Source of the DNA: a virus | IMG/VR virus record: IMGVR_UViG_3300034072_002192 | Coordinates: 1-30,014 of that record | DNA length: 30,014 bases | Reading direction: 5' to 3' (one strand) | Part shown: piece by piece, positions 1-6,135 of the stretch | Layout: each line of letters starts with the position of its first letter | How positions within the stretch are numbered: position 1 is the stretch's first letter | Made by a program: the position numbers and the translations under genes | The notes under the pieces: model-generated | Seen by the model: the letters and a program-made list of their open reading frames with translations, nothing else | What the model was told of the DNA's origin: nothing | Databases searched by the model: none

Positions 1-279
1 TCACGCCGCACCTGCGAGCGCCATCAGCGCGACCATGATGATCAGCACCGAGCCCCATGCGCGCCAGCCTGGTCCTTCGTCGGGGAAGCGGCGGTGCGCG
101 TCGGGCTGGGCCAGGTCGTGGCGAAGGTGGATCCGGCCCCAGCGTTCGCGCTCGGCGCGACGAAGGCTGCGGGACACGACGTCCGGTCCGGCGATCGTCC
201 GTGCGGTGACGTTGTGGAGGCGGCCATGCTGGCCAGGCACGCTCTTGGTTGGGCAATTGCGCTTACGGAAGAAGCTCAT
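1..279 (-). CDS. Small phage early protein with C-terminal membrane segment
   Basis: About 92 residues. The N-terminal two thirds are basic and rich in Arg, without a recognised domain. The last 18 or so residues (VLIIMVALMALAGAA) form a hydrophobic segment that could be a tail anchor. The start at 279 is chosen because GGAG lies 7 bases upstream of the ATG; a longer reading back to 540 would run through the neighbouring gene's frame. It is the last visible gene of the leftward early operon that begins with the Cro-like gene, and the operon probably continues beyond the window. Its function is unknown. Position in a phage early operon suggests an accessory lytic or host-takeover role, but nothing in the sequence shows this. 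Confidence 0.55.
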   Translation of the reverse strand: MSFFRKRNCPTKSVPGQHGRLHNVTARTIAGPDVVSRSLRRAERERWGRIHLRHDLAQPDAHRRFPDEGPGWRAWGSVLIIMVALMALAGAA

Positions 280-362
280 TGATGTTCTCCGGTGTGGGCC
301 AGAAGGGCGCAGGCGCAGGGCGATGGGCCGCAGGGTAGGGCGCGCGCGGGTAGAAAGGCGGA

Positions 363-563
363 TCACAACAGCAGCTGCGAGTTGCCGGTGACCGGTGCGG
401 CCATGGCGGCGGTGATGGGGTAGGGGCCGACATAGGCCCGGGCCGGCCCGGCAGGCGGTGCGCAGCATTTGGCGCATCGCTGGCGCCAACCCAGGCCGTT
501 GAGGAACAGTGCCTGCAGCTGTGGCCGCACCTTGCCGCACCCGCCGCAGATTCGTGGGAACAT
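363..563 (-). CDS. Small protein with CxxC zinc-ribbon-like motif, phage early operon
   Basis: About 66 residues starting MFPRICGGCGKVRP. It has Cys pairs CGGC near residue 6 and CAKCC near residue 31, spaced as in a small zinc ribbon or treble-clef knuckle. The remaining half is Pro/Ala rich. It lies 80 bases downstream of the Ogr/Delta-like gene on the same strand. The start is uncertain: ATG at 563 has a purine-rich GGGGGAAG about 15 bases upstream, while a TTG at 608 would add 15 residues. The Cys pattern suggests metal binding and perhaps nucleic-acid contact. No family is recognised and the gene could be a short ORF kept by chance in GC-rich DNA. Confidence 0.45.
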   Translation of the reverse strand: MFPRICGGCGKVRPQLQALFLNGLGWRQRCAKCCAPPAGPARAYVGPYPITAAMAAPVTGNSQLLL

Positions 564-640
564 GGAAACAGGCAAAACTTCCCCCTTCGGCCGCGAACGG
601 CCGTTCAAAAGTCCAACGGTGTTGGGCGGTTCGGGCAGCC

Positions 641-1018
641 CTATGCGGGCGCGAACATGCTCATTTGATCGTCATCTTCCGGACCGTCGCGGCTGGGCGG
701 CAGCACGTGTGGGACGTGTTCGCGCGGGCATTGGGGCAGATCGAGGTCGGGGCGTTCGATCAGGCCAGGGTTGAAGGAATGGACGAAGCTGACCTCCGCC
801 AGGAAGGTATGGCCGCACCCGGTATTGGTGCAGTGGGCGTGCAGGTGCTTCACCTTAGGGGTGAGCCGCACGCTGTGGCGGATGAAGGCCGGCGCGTCGC
901 ACTTAGGGCAGAGCACGAACGCGGATTCGCGTCCCGCCTGCGTACCGCCCGATCGCAGCCGGAACCGCAGGGGCGCCTCGATCAAGAGGGCGCCGGAAAT
1001 CACGCCTTCACCGCTCAT
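641..1018 (-). CDS. ogr: Ogr/Delta-like zinc-finger late transcription activator
   Basis: A 125-residue protein with Cys37-x2-Cys40 and Cys63-x4-Cys68 separated by 22 residues. This is the zinc-binding spacing of P2 Ogr and P4 Delta, which activate phage late promoters by recruiting the alpha subunit of RNA polymerase. P2 Ogr itself is about 72 residues; this protein has an N-terminal extension of about 35 residues and an acidic C-terminal tail. ATG at 1018 is chosen for GGGGA six bases upstream; it overlaps the end of the CII-like gene. In P2 the ogr gene lies next to D, but here it is in the early operon after cro and cII, so late activation would be timed by the early promoter. The family call is firm; the target promoters were not identified. 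Confidence 0.85.
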   Translation of the reverse strand: MSGEGVISGALLIEAPLRFRLRSGGTQAGRESAFVLCPKCDAPAFIRHSVRLTPKVKHLHAHCTNTGCGHTFLAEVSFVHSFNPGLIERPDLDLPQCPREHVPHVLPPSRDGPEDDDQMSMFAPA

Positions 1019-1469
1019 GATGGTTCCCCTTTTCGAGCCGGTCGAGTCCGGCCAGCCCATCAGTGAGGCTGTCGATCGCTTCGTGGATCTCGCTGCGCGC
1101 GCGGTTCACTGCGCGCCGATCCGCACTGACGCCGGCGTCGAGCAGCGCGGCGATCGCCTCGCCGGTCTCCTTGGCTGCCTTGCCTCCCAGCGCGACCAGG
1201 TCGCGATCTGGCGTCTCCCGGCTGGCGAGATCCAACCGCAGCGCATGGAGCCGGTGGAAGGGCGCGTGGTCGCCGCCATGATCGAGAAAGGCGCGGTCGA
1301 GCCGCTCGGCGTCGATCATGCGGATCTTGGTCTCGCAATCATGATCGGAGAGGTAGCGGGCCATCCGCTCGCTGATGCCGAGAATGGCGCCGATCCGGTC
1401 CCAGCCGATCGCGGCGGCGACATTCGTGAGCGTGCGTTCGTAGGTGAGGGGCTCGCGCAGCTTGGTCAT
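1008..1469 (-). CDS. Phage regulatory CII-like protein
   Basis: A 153-residue protein with an N-terminal helix-turn-helix-like region (about residues 12-45, with AAAIGWDRIGAILGISERM) followed by helical sequence. It matches the phage regulatory CII-family proteins found beside P2-like immunity regions. The start at 1469 forms an ATGA overlap with the stop of the upstream Cro-like gene, and the 3' end overlaps the Ogr/Delta gene by 11 bases, so these three genes are one transcription unit. The role is probably DNA binding in the lysis/lysogeny or early-replication decision. CII here is a family label; functional identity with lambda CII is not implied. Confidence 0.7.
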   Translation of the reverse strand: MTKLREPLTYERTLTNVAAAIGWDRIGAILGISERMARYLSDHDCETKIRMIDAERLDRAFLDHGGDHAPFHRLHALRLDLASRETPDRDLVALGGKAAKETGEAIAALLDAGVSADRRAVNRARSEIHEAIDSLTDGLAGLDRLEKGNHHER

Positions 1470-1813
1470 GCTGCAGCGTCCTTCAATTCGGGGATCCCAT
1501 TGAAAGCGACGCGTAATGTGCAGCGATTTAAAGGGCCGACTAACAGGGCAGTGCACTGATCGGCGCCGTGGCGCCGAGAGGCGGCTGCCTCGGTAGCACA
1601 AAGAGGATAGATGTCGGGACGCAGACAATGTCGAGACACGCCCGTCGCCGCCTCGGTGCGCAGCACATACTCGGCAGGCATCTGCTTCAGTCTTTTTATC
1701 CAATAGCAGACGGTTGGTTGAGACACCTCGCAAATTCGGGCGAGCGCGGACTGACCACCAGCGCGCTGGGTCGCGTGTTCGAGAGCCTGGAGCGGATTGG
1801 GACCGGAAACCAT
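1466..1813 (-). CDS. Cro/YdaS-like helix-turn-helix regulator
   Basis: A 115-residue protein. Residues 8-55 (ALEHATQRAGGQSALARICE then VSQPTVCYWIKR) form a YdaS/Cro-type HTH, followed by the family-typical AEYVLRTEAATGVSRHCLRPDIYP. The C-terminal 45 residues are less typical and may be an extension. It is the first gene of the leftward early operon and is divergent from the repressor. A promoter with TTGACC and TATAGC 16 bases apart lies just upstream, and its predicted start site falls at or within a few bases of the ATG at 1813. The mRNA may therefore be leaderless, which agrees with the missing Shine-Dalgarno. The likely role is to repress the lysogenic repressor gene and commit to lytic growth. 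Confidence 0.75.
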   Translation of the reverse strand: MVSGPNPLQALEHATQRAGGQSALARICEVSQPTVCYWIKRLKQMPAEYVLRTEAATGVSRHCLRPDIYPLCATEAAASRRHGADQCTALLVGPLNRCTLRVAFNGIPELKDAAA

Positions 1814-1821
1814 GAATAATG

Positions 1822-1849
1822 GCTATAGAGAAAACTATAGGTCGGTCAA
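1822..1849 (-). promoter_or_regulatory. Early (cro) promoter
   Basis: Read on the minus strand: -35 TTGACC (1844-1849), 16-base spacer, -10 TATAGC (1822-1827). The -10 and spacer are covered by the left CTATAG inverted repeat, so a repressor bound there would block this promoter. Confidence 0.6.
1823..1840. promoter_or_regulatory. Operator-like inverted repeat, left
   Basis: CTATAG, six bases, CTATAG; the symmetry extends one base inward (CTATAGA/ACTATAG). It lies in the divergent repressor/cro interval and overlaps the cro promoter. It is the same half-site as the second copy 48 bases away. Confidence 0.6.
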
Positions 1850-1870
1850 CTCAAATTGCGATGTGGCGGG

Positions 1871-1888
1871 CTATAGAGAGTTCTATAG
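1871..1888. promoter_or_regulatory. Operator-like inverted repeat, right
   Basis: CTATAGA-GAGT-TCTATAG, with perfect 7-base arms. It ends 10 bases before the repressor GTG at 1899, so it could mediate autoregulation of the repressor. It would lie inside the coding region if the repressor began at the upstream ATG at 1812, which argues for the GTG start. Confidence 0.6.
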
Positions 1889-1898
1889 CGTTCTTACC

Positions 1899-2279
1899 GT
1901 GACGGTTGGTGAGAGAATCGCCGAGAGGTTGAAATTGCTCAACATCTCTCAATCTGAGCTGGCCCGGCGGACTGGCTTGGCGCAGCCGACGATCAACGCC
2001 CTTATCAAGCGCAACAAGGTTGGGTCGAAATACCTCCACCGGGTTGCGGCGGAGCTCCTGACCTCGGCCGCCTATTTGACCGGGGAAACGGAAAATCCTG
2101 AACCGGGCTATGAGGTTGCCACTGTTCTTTCTTCGGAAGAACGTGAAATTTTGGACGTGTTGCGGAGCATGTCTGCTCGCGATCGATCCGCATTCATGCA
2201 GGTTGTTCGTTTGATGAGCGGTGGGATTGCAAACGCAGCCTTGGGTGTGGCGAAATGTGATCACGGAGCGGAGGCCTAA
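1899..2279 (+). CDS. Phage lysogeny repressor, short CI/C type
   Basis: A protein of about 126 residues beginning VTVGERIAERLKLLN, with an HTH_3 domain in residues 4-60 (ISQSELARRTGLAQPTINAL is the helix-turn-helix). The C-terminal part (LSSEEREILDVLRSM) is helical and could dimerise. There is no S24/LexA-type peptidase domain and no Ala-Gly cleavage site, so RecA-driven self-cleavage is not expected; this resembles the small P2 C repressor. GTG at 1899 is preferred because upstream starts (ATG 1812, TTG 1797) would place both operators inside the gene. No good Shine-Dalgarno is visible at the GTG. It is divergent from the Cro-like gene and is the key immunity gene of the left module. Confidence 0.8.
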   Translation: MTVGERIAERLKLLNISQSELARRTGLAQPTINALIKRNKVGSKYLHRVAAELLTSAAYLTGETENPEPGYEVATVLSSEEREILDVLRSMSARDRSAFMQVVRLMSGGIANAALGVAKCDHGAEA

Positions 2280-2283
2280 TATT

Positions 2284-2332
2284 CTCTCGCTAGAACGGTC
2301 TCTCGCTAGAACGGTAAATTATAGTTTTACCG
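2284..2332. repeat. Tandem 16-base repeat joined to an inverted repeat
   Basis: CTCTCGCTAGAACGGT occurs twice back to back (2284-2299, 2300-2315). It is followed immediately by CGGTAAA, a 7-base loop and TTTACCG (2312-2332). This lies just after the repressor stop. The hairpin is weak (AT-rich) and has no T-run, so it is more likely a protein-binding site or a replication-slippage product than a terminator. No gene is supported between 2280 and 2518. Confidence 0.6.
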
Positions 2333-2518
2333 CACGGCCTGATTTGGCGCTGATCATTATAAATATTGTAATAGTGACAGCGGGCCTGTCATTTACCAGG
2401 CGGCCTTGTTCGAGGTCTAACTTTCCCGACTGAATGACAGAACGCCTCGCCTGCGTACGGCCGGCTGCCGGGGTGCTGGAAGCCTGGGCAGGGTAGAGTG
2501 CTATACCCCTGCATTGCG

Positions 2519-2815
2519 TCACGCCGCGAGTGGCGTCACGCGGATGTCTCCCGCATGGGTGCGGGCCTGCGCCAGATCGTGGTTGGCCTGCATCCGCATC
2601 AGCGTATCCGCGCTGACGCCGAACAGCTTCTCGAAGCGAATCGCCATTTCGGCACTGATGCCGGCGCCGCCGTTGAGCAGCTTGCTGGCGGCTTGGCGCG
2701 AGACGCCGAGACGCGTCGCCAGATCGGTGACGGATAGGCCGGCGGGTTCGACCAGCTCGCTCGCCAGCCAGCGGCCCGGATGGACCGCGATCGAATGGTG
2801 CATCTTGATCGCCAT
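2519..2815 (-). CDS. higA: HigA family antitoxin
   Basis: 98 residues starting MAIKMHHSIAVHPGRWLASE. It has an XRE-type helix-turn-helix at about residues 20-70 (LSVTDLATRLGVSRQAASKL), then the VSADTLMRMQANHDLAQAR tail typical of HigA. The N-terminal HPG...L motif is the usual HigA signature. It is translationally coupled to the toxin by a TGATG stop/start overlap, with the toxin first, as in higBA operons. It neutralises HigB and represses the operon promoter; a perfect palindrome lies at that promoter. In a prophage it would stabilise the element or act against other phages. Confidence 0.88.
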   Translation of the reverse strand: MAIKMHHSIAVHPGRWLASELVEPAGLSVTDLATRLGVSRQAASKLLNGGAGISAEMAIRFEKLFGVSADTLMRMQANHDLAQARTHAGDIRVTPLAA

Positions 2816-3102
2816 CAGTGATAATCCTCCAGGTCCATGTCCTCCACCTCGTTCGCCGCGTTGACGCGGAAGGTGAGGCGCCAGTTTTTGGTGACCGTAA
2901 GCGACCACATGCCGGCCCGGTCTCCGCTGAGCTTGTGGGCGCCGTAGTTTGGCGGAATCACCAGCTCGTCTTCGTTGGCAATCGCGACGATATAGCCCAG
3001 CATGTTGAGCAGCCTTTCGACGAGGTTTCCAGGGAGACCCTTGGTCTTGCCGGTTTCCGCAAAGTTGCGAAGCGCCTTGTGGCGGATCGAGGCAATTTCC
3101 AT
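2815..3102 (-). CDS. higB: HigB family (RelE fold) mRNA interferase toxin
   Basis: 95 residues starting MEIASIRHKALRNFAETGKT. The C-terminal half has HKLSGDRAGMWSLTVTKNWR and LTFRV, and ends DLEDYH, the RelE/HigB signature including the conserved basic and aromatic residues and terminal D-Y-H. HigB toxins cut mRNA on the ribosome. The start at 3102 fits the usual toxin length; the Shine-Dalgarno is weak. A promoter with TTGACA lies just upstream. The toxin precedes the antitoxin, matching the higBA order. Confidence 0.88.
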   Translation of the reverse strand: MEIASIRHKALRNFAETGKTKGLPGNLVERLLNMLGYIVAIANEDELVIPPNYGAHKLSGDRAGMWSLTVTKNWRLTFRVNAANEVEDMDLEDYH

Positions 3103-3109
3103 AAGGGTA

Positions 3110-3145
3110 GAACTAGTTGCGCTTCTGTCGCGTGTCAAGTGACAC
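3110..3145 (-). promoter_or_regulatory. higBA promoter with HigA operator-like palindrome
   Basis: Minus strand: -35 TTGACA (3133-3138), 17-base spacer, -10 TAGTTC (3110-3115). GTGTCA-AG-TGACAC (3132-3145), a perfect 6-base inverted repeat, covers the -35 box. That placement suits autorepression by HigA or the HigBA complex. Confidence 0.65.
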
Positions 3146-3366
3146 TTTACGTTGTTGCGGCGCCGTGAACTCGCGGCGAGAGCGCGATCGACTTGTGCTG
3201 GGAGGAATCTGCAATTCCCGAGTTCCGGACTGAACGTAAGGTCTTTCCAGGAGACGACATTCAGCGCTCACTAGATCGTCCTCGCACAGCGCCTGCAGCC
3301 GGCCCGATAGCCAACTGTCGGCTCTTGGCGTAGAATCGCGGAGGGCTGCCATCTGCAAATCAGGCA

Positions 3367-3416
3367 TTCGACTATTAGTCGAGAGGTTCCGGGTTTGAAT
3401 CCCGACGGACCCACCA
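3367..3416 (+). tRNA. 3' half of a tRNA (Asn-like), candidate attachment-site core
   Basis: From anticodon stem to CCA everything has tRNA spacing: anticodon arm 3367-3383 (5-bp stem, 7-base loop CTATTAG), 5-base variable loop AGGTT, T arm 3389-3405, acceptor strand 3406-3412, discriminator A and CCA (3414-3416). The upstream 28 bases do not pair with the acceptor strand and the D-loop lacks GG, so no intact tRNA is present. The T loop is TTTGAAT instead of TTCGAAT, and the anticodon would be ATT. This is what an integrase leaves when a prophage uses the 3' end of a tRNA gene. No second copy was found in the window. Confidence 0.5.
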
Positions 3417-3482
3417 CCGAAAGCCGCAGAAATCATAGCTTTTCTGACGCTCGGTACCTCTCTGCACCTGGGCGTTTTACAC

Positions 3483-3514
3483 GCGTTTGGATGTTCCCAT
3501 TTCGTTCCAAACGC
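3483..3514. repeat. 9-bp inverted repeat
   Basis: GCGTTTGGA (3483-3491) and TCCAAACGC (3506-3514) are separated by 14 bases. There is no T-run after it on either strand. It lies about 70 bases downstream of the tRNA fragment and could be an integrase arm site or structural element. Confidence 0.5.
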
Positions 3515-3525
3515 TTCGCGGACGT

Positions 3526-3558
3526 AAAAAGACCCGCCCAACTCGTGCCAGGCGGGTC
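3526..3558 (-). terminator. Rho-independent terminator of the DUF2188/BstA-like operon
   Basis: Minus strand: GACCCGCC, 12-base loop, GGCGGGTC, then TTTTT (plus-strand AAAAA at 3526-3530). It is placed 11 bases beyond the stop of the gene ending at 3570. Confidence 0.85.
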
Positions 3559-3569
3559 GTTTAAAGATT

Positions 3570-3809
3570 TCAGCCCTTTGACTTTTTGGGGTCAGCCGAG
3601 CGGGGGAAGGTACGCTCCTCCTGGATCTGCCCACCCTCCTTCTTGTGGATGCGGACCGATCCACCGCCAGCACCAAGGGCGCCAGCTAGAGCTCCGCCCT
3701 TGGTGGCTTCAGCCTTGGTGTCAAACACGCGCTTAGCGCGGTCTGCCCCCTCCTTCTGAAGCCGCCAGTTGTCGGCCTTCGGATCATGCGTGAGGTGATA
3801 CTTATCCAT
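3570..3809 (-). CDS. DUF2188 family small protein
   Basis: 79 residues starting MDKYHLTHDPKADNWRLQKE. It carries the DUF2188 pattern: N-terminal strand, W-x-L/V-KKEG, FDTKAEA, then VRIHKKEGG and IQEERTFP at the end. ATG at 3809 is chosen over 3824 because AGGAG lies 7 bases upstream. The gene follows the BstA-like gene by 11 bases and is followed by a strong terminator, so the two form a bicistronic unit. DUF2188 proteins are small, common on mobile elements and of unknown function. Partnership with the upstream gene is suggested only by position. Confidence 0.85.
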   Translation of the reverse strand: MDKYHLTHDPKADNWRLQKEGADRAKRVFDTKAEATKGGALAGALGAGGGSVRIHKKEGGQIQEERTFPRSADPKKSKG

Positions 3810-3820
3810 GGTGTCGCTCC

Positions 3821-4792
3821 TCATGCTGCTGTGATGAGCTTAGGCTGAAGCGCCTTGATCGCGAGTTCCGCTACCGATGTAGCAATCTGGCCCTTTGCCA
3901 CTTTGCCCTTGAGGTAGCCGGCAAACTTCCCGCCACCAAGGTACTCCTCTTGCAGCCAAGTGCGATATCGCCCCAAAGCGTCGATCGGATAGCACCAGGA
4001 CTCTTGCGGGTTGCTCTTCGCCTGCGGGTGGCTGTCAGGATAGCGATGCGGATGCTTCCCCCTCGATCCAAACTCCTCCTCGAGGCCACTGCTCACCCAA
4101 TACCCCGACCAAAGCTTGCCGATGCTGATGTCAACAACAAAGTGCTCGTCGATCGGCGCGCCAGCTAGGATCAATTCGTAGACAATGGTGTGAGCTTCAT
4201 TGAAAACGTGAAAAAATCCGGCGGGAGCGGATTGGTAGTTGAGAGCAATCCGCTCGTGCCACTTTTCGAAGCGCTTCATACCCGATGGATCGTAGCCGAC
4301 AGAGCTATAGATCATGTCGCGTAGCTTCGAGCCTGCGAGCATTCGAAAGTTGGAACGAGCTTCTGGCTGGCAGTTAGCCCCAGCGTCGAAGGCATAATAT
4401 TCCAGAACGGCTAGGCAAATCTCCGCCGGGTAGCAGTAGTGTTTGCGGCTATTGTGGAAAAGCTCGACGTGGGCTGCGGTCGCGGTGAAGCCAGCCTGAG
4501 CGAGGATTGACTTGATCGACTTGATCCGAGGTTTGTCTTCGAGCCATTGCGAGCTGATCGTGCCGATATGGGCGTTCTCCACGCCGCAAAGCATCGCTAG
4601 GCCCCGCTGGTTCAGGTATGGGGTGCCATCGGAAAGAACGCCCATACCGACGCCGCCAAGATCCGCATCCTTCTCAATCCCAATCGGTAAAAACCCCTGC
4701 TGCGAGCCGATTTCCTTCGGAGCGGTTTTTGGAGCTAAGATGTTAATTTTGCTAGCCGAAAGGCTGATTTCCCTTTTGTTCTCTAAAGGCAT
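3821..4792 (-). CDS. Two-domain phage protein resembling BstA/KilA-N type
   Basis: 323 residues. After a variable N-terminal 45 residues, residues 50-135 look like a KilA-N or antirepressor-type DNA-binding region (GVLSDGTPYLNQRGLAMLCG, then YPAEICLAVLEYYAF). Residues 175-300 form a second domain with WHERIALNY, KLWSGYW, KHPHRYPDSHPQAKSN, WCYPIDALGRYRTWLQEEYL and GKFAGYLKGKV. This layout recalls BstA abortive-infection proteins of prophages and the P63C class; I cannot run the profile search that would decide. ATG at 4792 has GGAG about 11 bases upstream. It sits in its own operon with the DUF2188 gene and its terminator, outside the late operon, and has lower GC than the structural genes. 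This fits independently expressed lysogen cargo. Confidence 0.5.
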   Translation of the reverse strand: MPLENKREISLSASKINILAPKTAPKEIGSQQGFLPIGIEKDADLGGVGMGVLSDGTPYLNQRGLAMLCGVENAHIGTISSQWLEDKPRIKSIKSILAQAGFTATAAHVELFHNSRKHYCYPAEICLAVLEYYAFDAGANCQPEARSNFRMLAGSKLRDMIYSSVGYDPSGMKRFEKWHERIALNYQSAPAGFFHVFNEAHTIVYELILAGAPIDEHFVVDISIGKLWSGYWVSSGLEEEFGSRGKHPHRYPDSHPQAKSNPQESWCYPIDALGRYRTWLQEEYLGGGKFAGYLKGKVAKGQIATSVAELAIKALQPKLITAA

Positions 4793-4837
4793 TTCGTCGT
4801 ATTCTCCGAGCTGCTCGCTCGAAAGAACTTGACGGCT

Positions 4838-4940
4838 TGTGGGACATTCCCCACACCCTTTAGCTGCGAAACTAGGGCCGCCAAGCTCTTCCGAGCCGGT
4901 CTGAAAAGAGCTCGGCCCCCTGGCAGGGGTCGGGCTTTTT
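4838..4940 (+). ncRNA. Candidate regulatory/leader RNA with alternative hairpins and terminator
   Basis: Three elements occur in order: hairpin TGTGGG/CCCACA (4838-4855), CCGAGC at 4891-4896, and a strong terminator stem 4910-4919/4926-4935 followed by TTTTT (4936-4940). CCGAGC can also pair with GCTCGG at 4910-4915, the 5' arm of the terminator, so the two structures exclude each other, as in an attenuator or antisense-controlled leader. It lies just upstream of the BstA-like gene on the opposite strand. P4-like immunity RNAs and C4 antisense RNAs show comparable logic, but no match to those families can be claimed. No clear promoter was found. Confidence 0.4.
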
Positions 4941-5562
4941 CGTTTGTCGCTTCAAGTGACCAGTGCTTGGGCTTGCCCCTTGGTGCAACCACCACAGATT
5001 GTGCGATCCGCAGTCCGGACACAAGAGCGGAAACAAAACCGGAATGCAACGGCTCGTCGCTAAAACGACTCGGCTTGTGGCGCGCATTACCCAACGCAAA
5101 GCCCGCAACGCACGGACTTTCCTTGCTTCCCGGAAGTGCAAGGGAACAAATCTGGAACTGCAAATAAATTTTGGGGGATGAATCGCGCTCCCTTGCAACA
5201 GGTTATATCAGCGCGGTTATACCCGAATCGAAATGCTCCAATGCGGCAGGATCGAAGGTCGTAACTTACTTCGACGACGGGTGTGCCGCTGGTGACCCTT
5301 GCGATGTGTTCTCGCGGGGCTCCATCGATCCGGCGGGCCTTCTCGCGATTGGCCCTGTCGTAGATCTTTGTTTCTGCCTTTATATTTGGTCGACGGACGC
5401 TCGCGCAAATGCCGGATTCCCGACATCCGCTGGTGTCGGGTGAACCTAAATGTCGAGCGGCGTGTGTGGGTTCACCTTGACGCCGGTGTGCTTCGAATAG
5501 CCCGTCGAAACCGTCGGAGGGAGCTTTGCTAGTCCGAGGAAACTTGTGTTGAGCCTTCACGC
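4941..5562. other. Stretch without a supported gene
   Basis: No reading frame here has a recognisable product or a good start. Two hairpins are visible: CCCGACA/TGTCGGG (5419-5425, 5434-5440) and GGTGAACC/GGTTCACC (5439-5446, 5469-5476). The stretch ends at the left terminus of an IS66 remnant. It could be a decayed mobile-element end or untranslated leader. Confidence 0.5.
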
Positions 5563-5990
5563 GTAAGCGTCCGGCCTGACCCGCATTGCGTGGCGACTTC
5601 TGCTGCGCGAGGCGAGGAGCACTCAGGAGTGTCCTTTCGCACTCCGAACGGAGAGTGCGGATGGGTCGTATGGACGTCATCACCCATGTGGAACGCCGCC
5701 GGCGCTATTCAGACGCTGAGCGGGCCGCTGTGCTGGCGCAATGCGATGCACCGGGGGCCACCATCGTGGGCGTTGCTCGTCAGCTCGGGATGTCGCCCAG
5801 CCTGATCCATGGCTGGCGCAAGCGGCAGCGCGATATGGCGCTGTTGACGAGCGAGCCGCTCCAATTTGTGCCGTATGGCGAAGTGGCGAGCGGCCCCGCT
5901 GCGGCGCCCGTCGTAGCTCTCCGGGGCGCCGAGGTGGCTGCGCAACCCCCTGCCGCGGCGCGCGAGACAGGGGTGCCCTGGCATTGAGTC
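5563..5990 (+). mobile_element. IS66-family insertion sequence remnant (left end)
   Basis: Begins with GTAAGCGTCCGG, the typical IS66 left terminal sequence, about 100 bases before a tnpA-like reading frame. The tnpB and tnpC genes and the right end are absent, so the element is truncated within or after tnpA. The right boundary is approximate. Confidence 0.7.
5661..5987 (+). pseudogene. tnpA: IS66 TnpA (accessory HTH protein), 3'-truncated
   Basis: 108 residues starting MGRMDVITHVERRRRYSDAE, with the IS66 TnpA helix-turn-helix at residues 10-60 (GVARQLGMSPSLIHGWRKRQ). The part after about residue 70 no longer follows the family and lacks the conserved C-terminal strand region (normally about 120-140 residues in all). 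GGAGAG lies 5-6 bases before the ATG at 5661. Without tnpB and tnpC it cannot transpose alone; treat it as a relic marking past rearrangement in this mosaic interval. Confidence 0.7.
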
Positions 5991-6135
5991 GACCCAAAAG
6001 CCCCTTCGTCCGAAAGTGCGTGAAAAGCGGATCGGCAGCTCGCGCCAAATTTACGCCGCAGGGACGTGTGGGATAGCTCACCGGAAGCTGGCACACCGAA
6101 TGACAGCGACAGCTTCCGATCGGCCTTTGACAATG

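Noticed and set aside
1797-1898. Upstream starts (TTG 1797, ATG 1812) for the repressor
   Set aside because: They would put both operators and the cro promoter inside the repressor gene; the HTH domain begins right after GTG 1899.
4829-4857. TTGACG at 4829 as -35 of a promoter for the structured RNA
   Set aside because: No acceptable -10 lies 16-18 bases downstream.
4829-5167. Plus-strand frame of 112 codons across the terminator region
   Set aside because: It starts with TTG without Shine-Dalgarno and translates straight through the terminator hairpin; better explained as noncoding leader. An Ash-like phage peptide was considered, but no clear match.
5087-5683. Minus-strand frame of 198 codons across the IS66 left end
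   Set aside because: It runs through the IS66 terminus and hairpins, has no recognised domain and no credible start.
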